Shown piece after piece: positions 1 through 8,174 of a stretch of 64,000 nt of DNA. The position numbers and the translations under genes are program-made. Under the pieces are notes generated by a model, which was not told the DNA's origin, did not search any database, and saw only the letters and a list, made by a program, of their open reading frames with translations. Position 1 is the stretch's first letter. Every line of letters begins with the position of its first letter. The DNA is from Rhodocyclaceae bacterium (GTDB taxonomy: Bacteria; Pseudomonadota; Gammaproteobacteria; Burkholderiales; Rhodocyclaceae), in assembly GCA_013791905.1 (NCBI GenBank), contig VMSX01000007.1, positions 1 to 64,000 of the forward strand, in the 5' to 3' direction.

Positions 1-1435
1 ATGCTGCTGTTCCTGGCCATGATGGGCATCCGCGCGGCGGGGACTCAACGGCTTTGCGGCCTCGAAGGCCTCCGGAATCCTCAGTCTCTCCCACCGCCGG
101 TTCGACCGTTTTGCCATCACTCTTCTCTCTCCAGCAACCGCGAGTTGAAATCCAGACAAGCGCCAGCGAAACTTCAAGCCGTTGCTGTCAGGCCATGCTG
201 ACTATCGTAGGTTCCGCCCCGAACCAGCAGCGCCCAGACGATGCGCGCCATCTTGTTGGCCAGCGCCACTGCCGCCACGTTCTTGTGCCGTCGGGTTGCG
301 ACATTCATCACCCAGCGGCTGCGCGGGTCGTCCTTGCGTCCGGCCACGCGAAGCACCGCGCGCGCACCATGAACGAGCAGCGTACGCAGGTAGCAATCGC
401 CGCGCTTGGTGATCCCCAGCAAGCGCTCCTTGCCGCCGCTGCTGTGCTGCCCCGGCGTCAGCCCCAGACTGGCCGCCAGGTCGCGTCCGCGGGCAAACTG
501 CCGGGCATCGCCCACCGCCGCCACCAAGGCGGTGGCGGCCATCGGGCCAATGCCGGGAATGCTCTGCAGGCGCTGGGCCGTTGCGTCGGCAACAGCGACC
601 TGAGCAATTTCCGCATCGAGTTCGGCGATGCGGGTATCGAACGTTTCCAGGTCTTGCCGCAACCCACCCAGGACGCGCCGGAACAGGCCGCTCAGACCGT
701 TCTCCGCGTCTTCCTGAATCTCGGGGATGGCGCGCCGCAACGTGCCAATGCCGGTCGCCACCACGATGCCGTACTCGCTCAGCAGGCCGCGTATCTGGTT
801 GGCCTTGGCCGTGCGTTGCCGGACCAGCTCACTGCGGATGCGGTGCAGCGCTTGCACGTCCTGTTGCGCTGCGCTCTTGACGGCGACGAAGCGCATGTTC
901 GGGCGCCCGACGGCTTCGCAGATCGCTTCAGCATCGTTGGCGTCGTTCTTCTGGCTCTTGACGTAGGGTTTGACGAACTGTGGCGGGATCAGCTTGACCG
1001 TATGCCCCAGCCGGCACAGTTCGCGCGCCCAGTAGTGCGCACCGGCGCACGCTTCCATGCCGATCAGACAGGGCGCCTGTTTGGCAAAGTAGCTGCGCAT
1101 CTGCCGGCGCGAGAGCGCTCGCTTGACCTGCACCTGCTCGTGCCGATCCACACCGTGTACCTGAAACACCTGCTTTGCCAAATCCACTCCAAAGCGCGTA
1201 AGGTTCATCTCGGACTCCTTCCTTCGTTTGACTGGTTGGTAACAACTCCAGTCTGGCACATCGAGGCCGGTAGAAGGGAGGAGTCCATCCCATTGGCTTG
1301 CGGCGGAATGACGAAACCTGAATTAATCAGCGTCTCCATGGGTGCTGGATTAGCCCGAACGAAAACTGCGGACCGTTCCTCAATTGGCAGCCAGCGCATG
1401 TGGATCGAATGCATACGAAAGGCAGTCGCTCCACA
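1..1435 (-). mobile_element. IS110-family insertion sequence, ends not resolved
   Basis: A complete DEDD transposase lies between about 173 bases of non-coding DNA at the window edge and 227 bases of non-coding DNA before the osmC stop codon. IS110 elements usually lack terminal inverted repeats and target duplications, so I cannot place the ends, and the left end may lie outside the window. Elements of this family carry a structured bridge RNA in a non-coding flank: upstream of the transposase in the IS110 group, downstream in the IS1111 group. Either flank here (1209-1435 or 1-173) is long enough. The protein resembles the IS1111 type from memory, which would favour 1-173. Confidence 0.5.
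174..1208 (-). CDS. IS110-family transposase (DEDD recombinase)
   Basis: The product is a 344-residue recombinase that moves its insertion sequence with a bridge RNA. The N-terminal RuvC-like DEDD domain shows D9 (in GVDLAK), E52 (GMEAC), and D89 and D92 (KNDANDAEAI). The C-terminal Transposase_20 half has the helix-hairpin-helix-like stretch SIPGIGPMAATALVAAVGD and the serine-containing segment HSSGGKERLLGITKRGD. I chose the ATG at 1208 because AAGGAG lies a few bases upstream; an in-frame ATG 17 codons earlier has no such site. The reading frame is intact and full length, so the element may be active. It sits convergently downstream of nothing else in the window, just after the osmC stop. 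Confidence 0.93.
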   Translation of the reverse strand: MNLTRFGVDLAKQVFQVHGVDRHEQVQVKRALSRRQMRSYFAKQAPCLIGMEACAGAHYWARELCRLGHTVKLIPPQFVKPYVKSQKNDANDAEAICEAVGRPNMRFVAVKSAAQQDVQALHRIRSELVRQRTAKANQIRGLLSEYGIVVATGIGTLRRAIPEIQEDAENGLSGLFRRVLGGLRQDLETFDTRIAELDAEIAQVAVADATAQRLQSIPGIGPMAATALVAAVGDARQFARGRDLAASLGLTPGQHSSGGKERLLGITKRGDCYLRTLLVHGARAVLRVAGRKDDPRSRWVMNVATRRHKNVAAVALANKMARIVWALLVRGGTYDSQHGLTATA

Positions 1436-1972
1436 TCAGCAATTCTCATATCCGACCTCGACACGCAGTGGCGCGCGCAGCGTCTGTAGCACAACGCACG
1501 ATTTCTCGGAAGCCACCTTGAGTTGATCGAGCAGACGCAGGTCCGTTCCTGGCTTCGCTCGCATCCGCACATTGCAGCGCATTTCCAGAAAGCCGACCGG
1601 AACCTGCCGATCGACCATCATGGTGCCGCGCACGTCCACGTCGCCTGCCACATTGACTTCAAGGAGCTCAAGTTCCACACCCAGCAGATTGGCGATCATT
1701 CGCATCGACGAATCCTGGCACGCGGCAAGTGCGGCGCACAACACATCGCCAGGAGTGGGGGCATCGTGTGGGCCACCGAGTGCCTTGTGCACGCTGATTG
1801 GCACGGCCGCACCGCAACCGGGCATGGGCACCACCAACGAATGGAAAGGGTCACTCAAGTCTACCCCGGACGTTTGCCCGTGGTCGGCGACCAACGCGGT
1901 GCCGGGATCTTTCTTGTAGCGGTCCCTTAATGGTGTCTGTGCTTCTCGTACATTGGCTGTATTTGTCGTCAT
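1436..1972 (-). CDS. OsmC-family peroxidase-like protein
   Basis: The 178-residue protein has the OsmC/Ohr fold pattern: a conserved PGDVLCAALAAC segment with the first redox cysteine (near residue 84), followed by the long central helix (SSMRMIANLLGVEL), and a second cysteine in SEKSCVVLQTLR near residue 158. Family members reduce organic hydroperoxides through this cysteine pair, usually in the cytoplasm with a dithiol reductant. A GAAGGA ribosome site precedes the ATG. It is followed at 29 bases upstream by a SAM methyltransferase in the same direction, so the two are probably co-transcribed and under the regulator gene at 3009-4526. The substrate is not predictable. Confidence 0.85.
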   Translation of the reverse strand: MTTNTANVREAQTPLRDRYKKDPGTALVADHGQTSGVDLSDPFHSLVVPMPGCGAAVPISVHKALGGPHDAPTPGDVLCAALAACQDSSMRMIANLLGVELELLEVNVAGDVDVRGTMMVDRQVPVGFLEMRCNVRMRAKPGTDLRLLDQLKVASEKSCVVLQTLRAPLRVEVGYENC

Positions 1973-2001
1973 GGTTTTCGTCCTTCACAAAGGTTGTTAA
2001 G

Positions 2002-2835
2002 TTACCGGGAGATCACGACCTCCAGATAGTCGGCCGGAACGACCATCGTGCCGTCCGTTGCCCGGTCATGCCGTCCGATCAAACTCTTGAGGTCCTTGCG
2101 CAGGGATGCCCCGGCGACTTCATCGAGTGCCTCAAACGCTTTCACCATGGGCCCATAGAAAGCGCTGAAGATGTCGATCCAGTGTTCCGGTGAGTGATAG
2201 CGAAACGTGAATTTGCGTGGCGTCACTTCGATCGCCGACGCGTGCGCCCCGAACTGCTTGTCGAGAAAGGCCTGGGTGCCCCAGGCGACCGAGGGGTTGA
2301 CGCCCGGCGGCGGTGGCACATGCCGGCCGACAGTCTTGAGAATTTGACCGACGAAACTGTCGGGCGTCCAGTTGGCAAGCCCGATCTTGCCGCCTTTCTT
2401 GCAAACCCTGATCAACTCCGCTGCCGCTTGTTGCTGGTTGGGGGCGAACATCACCCCGAAGGTGGAGACCACATTGTCGAAGCTGGCATCATCGAACGGC
2501 AGGGCTTCCGCGTCGGCTTCGCGGTAGTCGATGGCCAGCTTCTCCGCGGTAGCGCGAATCCTCGACTGTTCGAGCAGCGCGGGCACGTAATCGGTCGATA
2601 CCACCTTACAGAAGCGGCGCGCCGCCGCGAGCGAGGCGTTGCCGTTGCCGGCAGCCACATCGAGTACGCTCTGGCCGGAGCGAATGTCCATCGCTTCGCA
2701 CAGCGCTTCGCCCGTGATCTGCAGCGTGACGCCGATGCGGCCATAGTCGCCCGATCCCCAGGTCGCCTTCTGTTTGGTCTTGATGGCGGTGTAGTTCGTC
2801 GCAGTGCTGGTTGCTTCCAGGGTTGCGGTTGTCAT
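2002..2835 (-). CDS. class I SAM-dependent methyltransferase (UbiE-like)
   Basis: A 277-residue Rossmann methyltransferase. Motif I is VLDVAAGNGNASLAAARR near residue 58, the acidic end of strand 2 is STDYVPALLEQ, motif II/III is EADAEALPFDDASFDNV, and KKGGKIGLANW is the post-motif III strand. The C-terminal third (substrate side) matches no motif I know. The family methylates small molecules, with UbiE being the best-known relative; the acceptor here is unknown. AAGGAG lies before the ATG at 2835. A similar methyltransferase occurs at 12468-13361, also next to a large regulator, which suggests parallel roles. Confidence 0.85.
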   Translation of the reverse strand: MTTATLEATSTATNYTAIKTKQKATWGSGDYGRIGVTLQITGEALCEAMDIRSGQSVLDVAAGNGNASLAAARRFCKVVSTDYVPALLEQSRIRATAEKLAIDYREADAEALPFDDASFDNVVSTFGVMFAPNQQQAAAELIRVCKKGGKIGLANWTPDSFVGQILKTVGRHVPPPPGVNPSVAWGTQAFLDKQFGAHASAIEVTPRKFTFRYHSPEHWIDIFSAFYGPMVKAFEALDEVAGASLRKDLKSLIGRHDRATDGTMVVPADYLEVVISR

Positions 2836-3008
2836 GTCTGTCTCCTTGGTGTCTGATGGGTGTTTTCATTTGATCGACTGGTGGCCAGGTCAAATGCTGT
2901 GGCCAACCGTCAGGAGCAAGACTAGGCAACCCCGCGCCACGGCGCTTGAGGAAAGCATGTGCTTTTGGGGGGGATTGCCGGTGGCGGTTGCCCCGGCACC
3001 CGGCAGGC

Positions 3009-4526
3009 CTATTTGCGGCCGAGCAGATCCATGCCGAGTTTCGGGCCCAGCAGCGGGACCACTTGGGCGGCCTGCAGATCGGGCATGATCCGGCAGGCCT
3101 CATCCAACGCCTTGCGCGCCAGCACCGGCTCCTTGCGTAGCAGATGAATCCCGGCCACAACCACCCGTGGCAGGTAGTTCCGATCATCGCGCTGACAGGC
3201 CAGCTCGCCCTGATTCAAGGCACCCTCCAGATCCCTCGTCTGCATGAGCGCCAGTGCCAACAACGCGCCCCAGACGGACAGCCGGCTGTCGAGGGGGGAG
3301 ATGTCAATGCCATGCTTGAGATGCCGGATCGCCTCCTCGACCTGCCCAGTGAGCAGACAGGCCGAACCCAACGAGGCCCACGCCTGGGCATTGGCTGGAT
3401 TGATTTCAACGGCATTGCGCAGGATCGGCAACGCCCGATCCGGATAACCGATATCTGCCAGCGCACAACCGGCAAACCCGAGCACCGTCGAGTCCATGCT
3501 GTCGAGTTCGAGGGCGTGCTCGGCGGCGTCAAGCGACTCGCCCCGGGTCTTTTCGCGGTCGCCAAGCAGTCCGATGCGATCGCCAAGCCCGATCACCAAG
3601 GCTAGATAGGCGTGGGCAAGCGCAAAATCCGCAGCGAGCCCGCAACTGCGGCGCAGCAACGCGGCTGTGGTGGTGAAGGAATCGGGATGCCAGCCCTTCA
3701 GGGCCAGAATGCTGCTTGCTTCAAGAAACAACTCCTGGGCATTCGGCTCGCCGTCGGCGGCGCGAACCGTGTTGTAGATCGCGCGGTGCAATTGCGGCTC
3801 CAGCTTGGCGATGACGGCCGTGACCGCGTGATCGAGGGCCGCATCGGCTGGCCCCGGCACGGAGAACTGCTCGGCCCACAGTTGAAAGCCGGCTTTCGCA
3901 TCGGCAAGCTGGACGTTGATGCGGTAACCACCGTCGTGGGTCTGCAACTTGCCTTCCAGAACATAATCGACGCCCACGTTCTCGTAGAACTCGCGCGCAG
4001 TCGGCGTGATGTCCCTGCCGACGTAACTGGAGGCCTGATTACTCAAGCGCAGCAGCGGAATCCGGGTGAGCACCGTGGCGAGGCCACTGCTCAGGCCATC
4101 GACCAGGCGCGCCGTTTCAGGATCACCGGACAAGGTGCGAAAAGGAACCACCAGCAAAGCCGGGCCAAGGTGGCCGCGCCGCGCCACCAGGGTTGATGCG
4201 GTATCGGATGGAACGTCGACAGCTTCGACGTCGGTGGCAAAGCGGAACCCGCGTCCGCGGACAGTCTCGATGAAGCGTTGCGCGTCGCCGCTGTCGTCGA
4301 GCGCCTTGCGCGCGCTCTTGATGCAGGTCGACACCGTCGCATCCGACACCACGCGCTTGGGCCATACGGCCGCAATCAAATCATCGCGGGAAAATATGTG
4401 TCCCGGATTTCTTGCGAAATGCGCCATCAGATCGAACACTTTCGGTTCGATCTTGCGCGGCTGCCCATTTCGGCGCAGTTCGAAACGATCGAAATCCAGC
4501 TCAAACTCACCAAAGGTCAGGATCAC
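3009..4526 (-). CDS. winged-helix (OmpR/CadC-type) transcriptional regulator with TPR repeats
   Basis: The protein is about 505 residues from the GTG at 4526, chosen because GGAG lies 7-8 bases upstream and because the DNA-binding domain starts directly there (ILTFGEFELDFDRFELRRNG). Residues 1-100 form a Trans_reg_C winged helix, ending in the typical FIETVRGRGFRFA wing. A middle domain resembles the TolB/FlgO-like module often found in such regulators (LVVPFRTLSGDPETARLVDGL, then VDYVLEGKLQ). The C-terminal half has TPR-like helices (DSTVLGFAGCALADIGYPDRALPILRN and following). No transmembrane segment is visible, unlike CadC. It sits in the same direction upstream of the methyltransferase and osmC, and probably controls them. 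Confidence 0.82.
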   Translation of the reverse strand: MILTFGEFELDFDRFELRRNGQPRKIEPKVFDLMAHFARNPGHIFSRDDLIAAVWPKRVVSDATVSTCIKSARKALDDSGDAQRFIETVRGRGFRFATDVEAVDVPSDTASTLVARRGHLGPALLVVPFRTLSGDPETARLVDGLSSGLATVLTRIPLLRLSNQASSYVGRDITPTAREFYENVGVDYVLEGKLQTHDGGYRINVQLADAKAGFQLWAEQFSVPGPADAALDHAVTAVIAKLEPQLHRAIYNTVRAADGEPNAQELFLEASSILALKGWHPDSFTTTAALLRRSCGLAADFALAHAYLALVIGLGDRIGLLGDREKTRGESLDAAEHALELDSMDSTVLGFAGCALADIGYPDRALPILRNAVEINPANAQAWASLGSACLLTGQVEEAIRHLKHGIDISPLDSRLSVWGALLALALMQTRDLEGALNQGELACQRDDRNYLPRVVVAGIHLLRKEPVLARKALDEACRIMPDLQAAQVVPLLGPKLGMDLLGRK

Positions 4527-5006
4527 ACGCAATCTCCAGGCCGCTACAGCTTGCAGCTCATCACAATATCGCAGATGAACCGGGAAGTTGCAAATTGCCT
4601 TGACACCAGCATGGGCATCGAAAATCAAGAGAAACCAGGGGCGACGTACCCTGGCAAACTGCGCATGGATTGCCGCTAGCCCCAAGTCAGCTGTTGGAGG
4701 CGGCAGACCGGCCGTTCCGCTGAGCGGACATCGACCGTGAGTCATGGCAGCCCAGACACCGATGTCGACTTCGGCCGAGAACCAGAAGCGCTACCATCTT
4801 GCAAACCATCACCGTTCGGTCACAGTTGTTGTTCTTTGAAAAGTCGGCGCTGGTGGGACGGCGTGCGCCGCGGCCGCGGTCATGCAGTCCCTCGCCGAGG
4901 GAACTAAGGCCACCAACCACAGTCTTCATTCACTCGCCAAAGCATCCAGCAGGCTTTCCACTGGTTGCTGCCAAGCAATTTATCTTTGCCCATTTATGAA
5001 AATGCC
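4527..5006. other. 480-bp divergent intergenic region with one repeat A copy
   Basis: This gap separates the winged-helix regulator (leftward) from fpr (rightward) and must hold both promoters. One copy of repeat A lies at 4839-4870 in plus orientation. I see no convincing open frame, RNA gene or strong promoter in the rest. Confidence 0.6.
4839..4870 (+). repeat. repeat A copy
   Basis: The stretch begins AAAAGTCGGCGCTGGTGGGA and continues with CGGCGTGCGCCG. It matches the copies at 10823 and 17061 closely over about 28 bases. It lies in the middle of the divergent intergenic region, not next to a stop codon. Confidence 0.75.
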
Positions 5007-5780
5007 ATGAGCAACTACCTCTCCGCGACCGTGACGTCGGTGCATCACTGGAACGACTCGCTCTTCACTTTCCGCACGACGCGCGATCCAGGCTTGCGCT
5101 TCGTGAATGGCCAGTTCGTCATGATCGGCATCGAGGTGGCGGGCAAGCCCCTGATGCGCGCCTACAGTATCGCCAGCGCGAATTACGAAGATCACCTGGA
5201 GTTCTTCAGCATCAAGGTGCCGGAGGGTTCCTTGACTTCCCGCTTGCAGCATTTGCAACCCGGCGATCCGCTGTTCATCAGCAGGAAGCCAACCGGGACG
5301 CTGGTGCTGCGCGACCTTAAGCCCGGGCGGCGCCTGTTCATGTTCGCCACCGGCACCGGCTTGGCGCCCTTCATGAGCCTGATTCACGATCCAGAAACTT
5401 ATGAGCAGTTCGAGAAGGTCATCTTGGTACACGGGGTGCGCCGGGCCAATGAACTGGCATATCACGACTATATCGAACAGGACCTGAAGGACCACGCGTA
5501 TCTGGGCGAGCAGATTCGCCAGCAGTTGGTGTATTACCCGACCGTCACCCGCGAAGCGTTCCGCAACGAAGGACGCCTCACCGACCTGGTCGATTCGGGC
5601 AAGCTGTTCGCTGACTTGAACGAACCACCGCTTGACCCGGTGACCGACCGGGGCATGATCTGCGGCAGTGCGGCCATGCTGAAAGACACTGCGGCGATGC
5701 TGGACAAATACGGCCTCAAGATTTCACCGCACAGCGGTGTCGCGGGTGACTATGTGATTGAACGCTCATTCGTTGGTTGA
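5007..5780 (+). CDS. fpr: ferredoxin--NADP reductase
   Basis: A 257-residue single-domain-pair flavoprotein that passes electrons between NADPH and ferredoxin or flavodoxin. The FAD-binding signature RAYSIAS appears near residue 50, the NADP-binding loop is FATGTGLAPFMSLI near 110, and the C-terminal MICGSAAMLKDTAAML segment plus the terminal VIERSFVG are typical of the bacterial Fpr subclass. The ATG at 5007 starts the recognisable domain; an ATG 14 codons earlier would add a non-conserved extension. It is transcribed alone, opposite to the TonB receptor that follows it tail to tail. Confidence 0.93.
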   Translation: MSNYLSATVTSVHHWNDSLFTFRTTRDPGLRFVNGQFVMIGIEVAGKPLMRAYSIASANYEDHLEFFSIKVPEGSLTSRLQHLQPGDPLFISRKPTGTLVLRDLKPGRRLFMFATGTGLAPFMSLIHDPETYEQFEKVILVHGVRRANELAYHDYIEQDLKDHAYLGEQIRQQLVYYPTVTREAFRNEGRLTDLVDSGKLFADLNEPPLDPVTDRGMICGSAAMLKDTAAMLDKYGLKISPHSGVAGDYVIERSFVG

Positions 5781-5829
5781 GCGCTGAGCCGGGATAAGAA
5801 CTGTCGTCCCGCCCCATGCGGCTGCGGGC

Positions 5830-7830
5830 TTATTTTGGATTGATGCTGAGGGTTAGCCAGATCATGGGCGAGGTCTGGTTGACCGGGGTGTTGCCATGGA
5901 GAAACTGTTCCGCCCGGTCGGTGATTTCCTGATGGCGGCCGCCCAGGTTGGTCGCCGTCAATGCCATGGTAACTGCCGAGGCGCCGACGTTCATGCTGCG
6001 GGCCAAACGCGCGTCGATCGTCGTATAGGTTTTGGACACATACGTGCTGGTCGGCACGAAGCCGGACCCGCCGGCCAGCGGACCCATGTGCAGCGCGGTC
6101 AGGGTGCTCGACCAGTTGCCGCCCCAGTCCTGTATCCAGCTCAGGCTGGCGGTATAGGGTGCGGTCAACTGGCTGACCGATCGATCACTGGAACCGCGAT
6201 CGATCATCGTGTGACTGAAGAGCAGGCGCGTGCCGGCACGCGGGGTGCTGTCCACCTGGTATTCGAGCCCGCGCAGAACCACGGCGGTGTTCAGGTTTTC
6301 ATAGCGTGCCGAGGGCAAGCTGCCGGATAGCAGCGGGGCAGTGTCTTCGGGATGCGAAACCCGCGTGATGTAGTCGGCGATGCGCTCCATGAACAACCGC
6401 ACATCAAGTCGCGTGCGCCAGGTCTGGAACTGGCTCAGGTAACCCAACTCCAGGCTGTCCATGCGCGACGCCCGCAAATCGGGATTGGGCATATAGGGAT
6501 GGACCAGCAGCGCCCCCTGATAAGTGGCGCGCACATCCCCATTGCGCTCGAACATGGTGGGTTGCCGCCAGGCGCGGGCATAGCCGAAACGCAAGGTATC
6601 CGCTGGACTCAGCTGCCAGTTGGCGAACAGGCGCGGCGAGAGCTTGGGGGCATCGCTGTCGAATTTTTCGATCAGGGCATTGGCGTTGAGGCTCCAGTCC
6701 GGCTTGAACCGCCACTCCAGCAGACCGAAAGCGCGCGTCATGCTGGAGTGCTGATGCGGCGCCCCATAGTAGAGAAATGTCGAATCCATCTGGTCATGGC
6801 GTGCTTCCAGGCCCCAGACGGCGCGGAGCGAATCCGACAGCGCAAGGCGATGCTGCAATTCGATGTTGTTGCGCACGCTGCTGCGATTGCGATCGAGCGG
6901 CACCTGGTAGTTGAAGGGAGGCGGTGCCGTCGCAAACCAGGCTTCGTCGGTTCTGTCCTGGTTGCGGTAGTAGTGCAGCAGCCATTCCTCGTTGGGCCCG
7001 GGCGTATGCCGCCATTGCAGGTGCAGGGCGGCATTGGTGCTGTCGGCCCGGCGCTCGGCATTGTTGCCGAAAATGGAATCGGGATAGCCCAAGCCGCGGC
7101 TGCCGTCGCTGGCGGCCAGCCGGAACATAATCTCGTCGTTATTGCTCAGGCGCTGGTCGCCGCGCAGGGAAAAGACGTTGTAGCGCATGGCGTCATGCAG
7201 GCCGGCAAAGCCTTGGTCGCCCTTGGTCTCGGCGTTGAGGCGCAGACTGCCGGCACCCATGCTGCCGCCCAACTCCAGACCGAGATCGCGGATGCCCCGC
7301 GTGCCGGCACGCACTGCCAGCTTCTTGCCCGGGCTGTCAGTGCTGTCCCGCGTGATGATGTTGATCACGCCGAGAAAGGCATTGGCACCATAAGCGGCTG
7401 AGTTGGTGCCACGCACGACTTCAATACGTTCGATTTCCTCGATGGTGATCGGCAAGGCGCTCCAGTCAACTCCGTCCATGTTTCCGGGGGAATAGACGGA
7501 GCGGCCATCGATCAGCACCTGCATCCATGACGGATAATCGTTGCCCATGCCATGGTAGGTCACCCAGTTGCGACTGCCCCGCTCCTGGCCAACTTGCATG
7601 CCGGGCACCAGCCGGAGCAGGCGCGGAATGTCGCGGTAGCCGGTGGCCTTGATCAGTGCGCGATCAATGACCGTCACGGCCGCTGGCGCCTCGTTTTGCG
7701 GCTGATGCAAACGCGAAGGGGTCAGGACGATGGGCAGGTCGGCCAGGAAGGGATCTTCCTCTGTTGCGGCGGCATGCGTGCCCAGGCTGCAGAGCACGCA
7801 GCCGACTAAGACAATGAGGAAGCGTTTCAT
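5830..7830 (-). CDS. TonB-dependent outer-membrane receptor
   Basis: The product is about 666 residues. A signal peptide (MKRFLIVLVGCVLCSLGTHA) is followed by the plug domain, visible as AVTVIDRALIKATGYRDIPRLL ending in the classic IERIEVVRGTNSAAYGANAF and GVINIITR. The remaining 500 residues alternate in a beta-barrel pattern. The plug resembles those of the colicin I receptor/vitamin-type group, but the ligand cannot be told. The C terminus is WLTLSINPK, lacking the usual terminal phenylalanine. No cobalamin-type riboswitch or Fur box was recognised upstream. The start at 7830 is chosen for the signal peptide; an ATG six codons upstream is possible. Confidence 0.9.
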   Translation of the reverse strand: MKRFLIVLVGCVLCSLGTHAAATEEDPFLADLPIVLTPSRLHQPQNEAPAAVTVIDRALIKATGYRDIPRLLRLVPGMQVGQERGSRNWVTYHGMGNDYPSWMQVLIDGRSVYSPGNMDGVDWSALPITIEEIERIEVVRGTNSAAYGANAFLGVINIITRDSTDSPGKKLAVRAGTRGIRDLGLELGGSMGAGSLRLNAETKGDQGFAGLHDAMRYNVFSLRGDQRLSNNDEIMFRLAASDGSRGLGYPDSIFGNNAERRADSTNAALHLQWRHTPGPNEEWLLHYYRNQDRTDEAWFATAPPPFNYQVPLDRNRSSVRNNIELQHRLALSDSLRAVWGLEARHDQMDSTFLYYGAPHQHSSMTRAFGLLEWRFKPDWSLNANALIEKFDSDAPKLSPRLFANWQLSPADTLRFGYARAWRQPTMFERNGDVRATYQGALLVHPYMPNPDLRASRMDSLELGYLSQFQTWRTRLDVRLFMERIADYITRVSHPEDTAPLLSGSLPSARYENLNTAVVLRGLEYQVDSTPRAGTRLLFSHTMIDRGSSDRSVSQLTAPYTASLSWIQDWGGNWSSTLTALHMGPLAGGSGFVPTSTYVSKTYTTIDARLARSMNVGASAVTMALTATNLGGRHQEITDRAEQFLHGNTPVNQTSPMIWLTLSINPK

Positions 7831-8174
7831 AGCCTGGCAATCAAGCATCTCGGGGGGAACTACCCATCACCGCGAACATGCGCAGGCACATCAGGCGACT
7901 CATCATTGGCAGGCGTGGAAAAACCGGTTTGTACGGCGATTGTTATTGTGGTGATGAAACGGGATTTATTCTAACCAAACAGTTAAAGAAGCGCTGATTA
8001 ACCCCACTTTAGTCATTCCGACGAAAGCCGTATTCCATGAAAATCAACGCTCTGGACACCGGCCTGCGCCGGTGTGGCGGACTTAATCAGTACTTTTTTG
8101 AATAGTGCCACGAAAAGGCATCCGATAGCCGACAGGGGCATAATGGTCAGTCTCATTACCGACCGAGCATTTTT
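7831..8174. other. 344-bp divergent intergenic region
   Basis: It separates the TonB receptor and the HD-GYP gene. It holds a roughly 97-bp palindromic element at 7994-8090 (described separately) and otherwise AT-richer DNA at about 7930-7995 that may carry the receptor promoter. I looked for a cobalamin riboswitch and did not find one. Confidence 0.55.
7994..8090. repeat. MITE-like palindromic element with 8-bp terminal inverted repeats
   Basis: The element is bounded by CTGATTAA at 7994-8001 and its exact inverse TTAATCAG at 8083-8090. Inside lies a perfect 8-bp stem hairpin, ACACCGGC-CTGC-GCCGGTGT at 8056-8075, and a shorter palindrome (ATTCCGACGAAAGCCGTATTCC). The arrangement resembles dispersed extragenic palindromes of Proteobacteria. 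No second copy was found in this window. Confidence 0.6.

Noticed and set aside
1-201. 66-codon plus-strand open frame at the window start
   Set aside because: There is no ribosome site or similarity, and it lies in the non-coding flank of the insertion sequence.
54-1526. Long plus-strand open frame opposite the transposase
   Set aside because: It is a GC-driven shadow of the IS110 transposase, with no start signal or recognisable domain.
7831-7995. Cobalamin riboswitch upstream of the TonB receptor
   Set aside because: I looked for the conserved B12-box-like core and did not find it; the receptor ligand stays unassigned.
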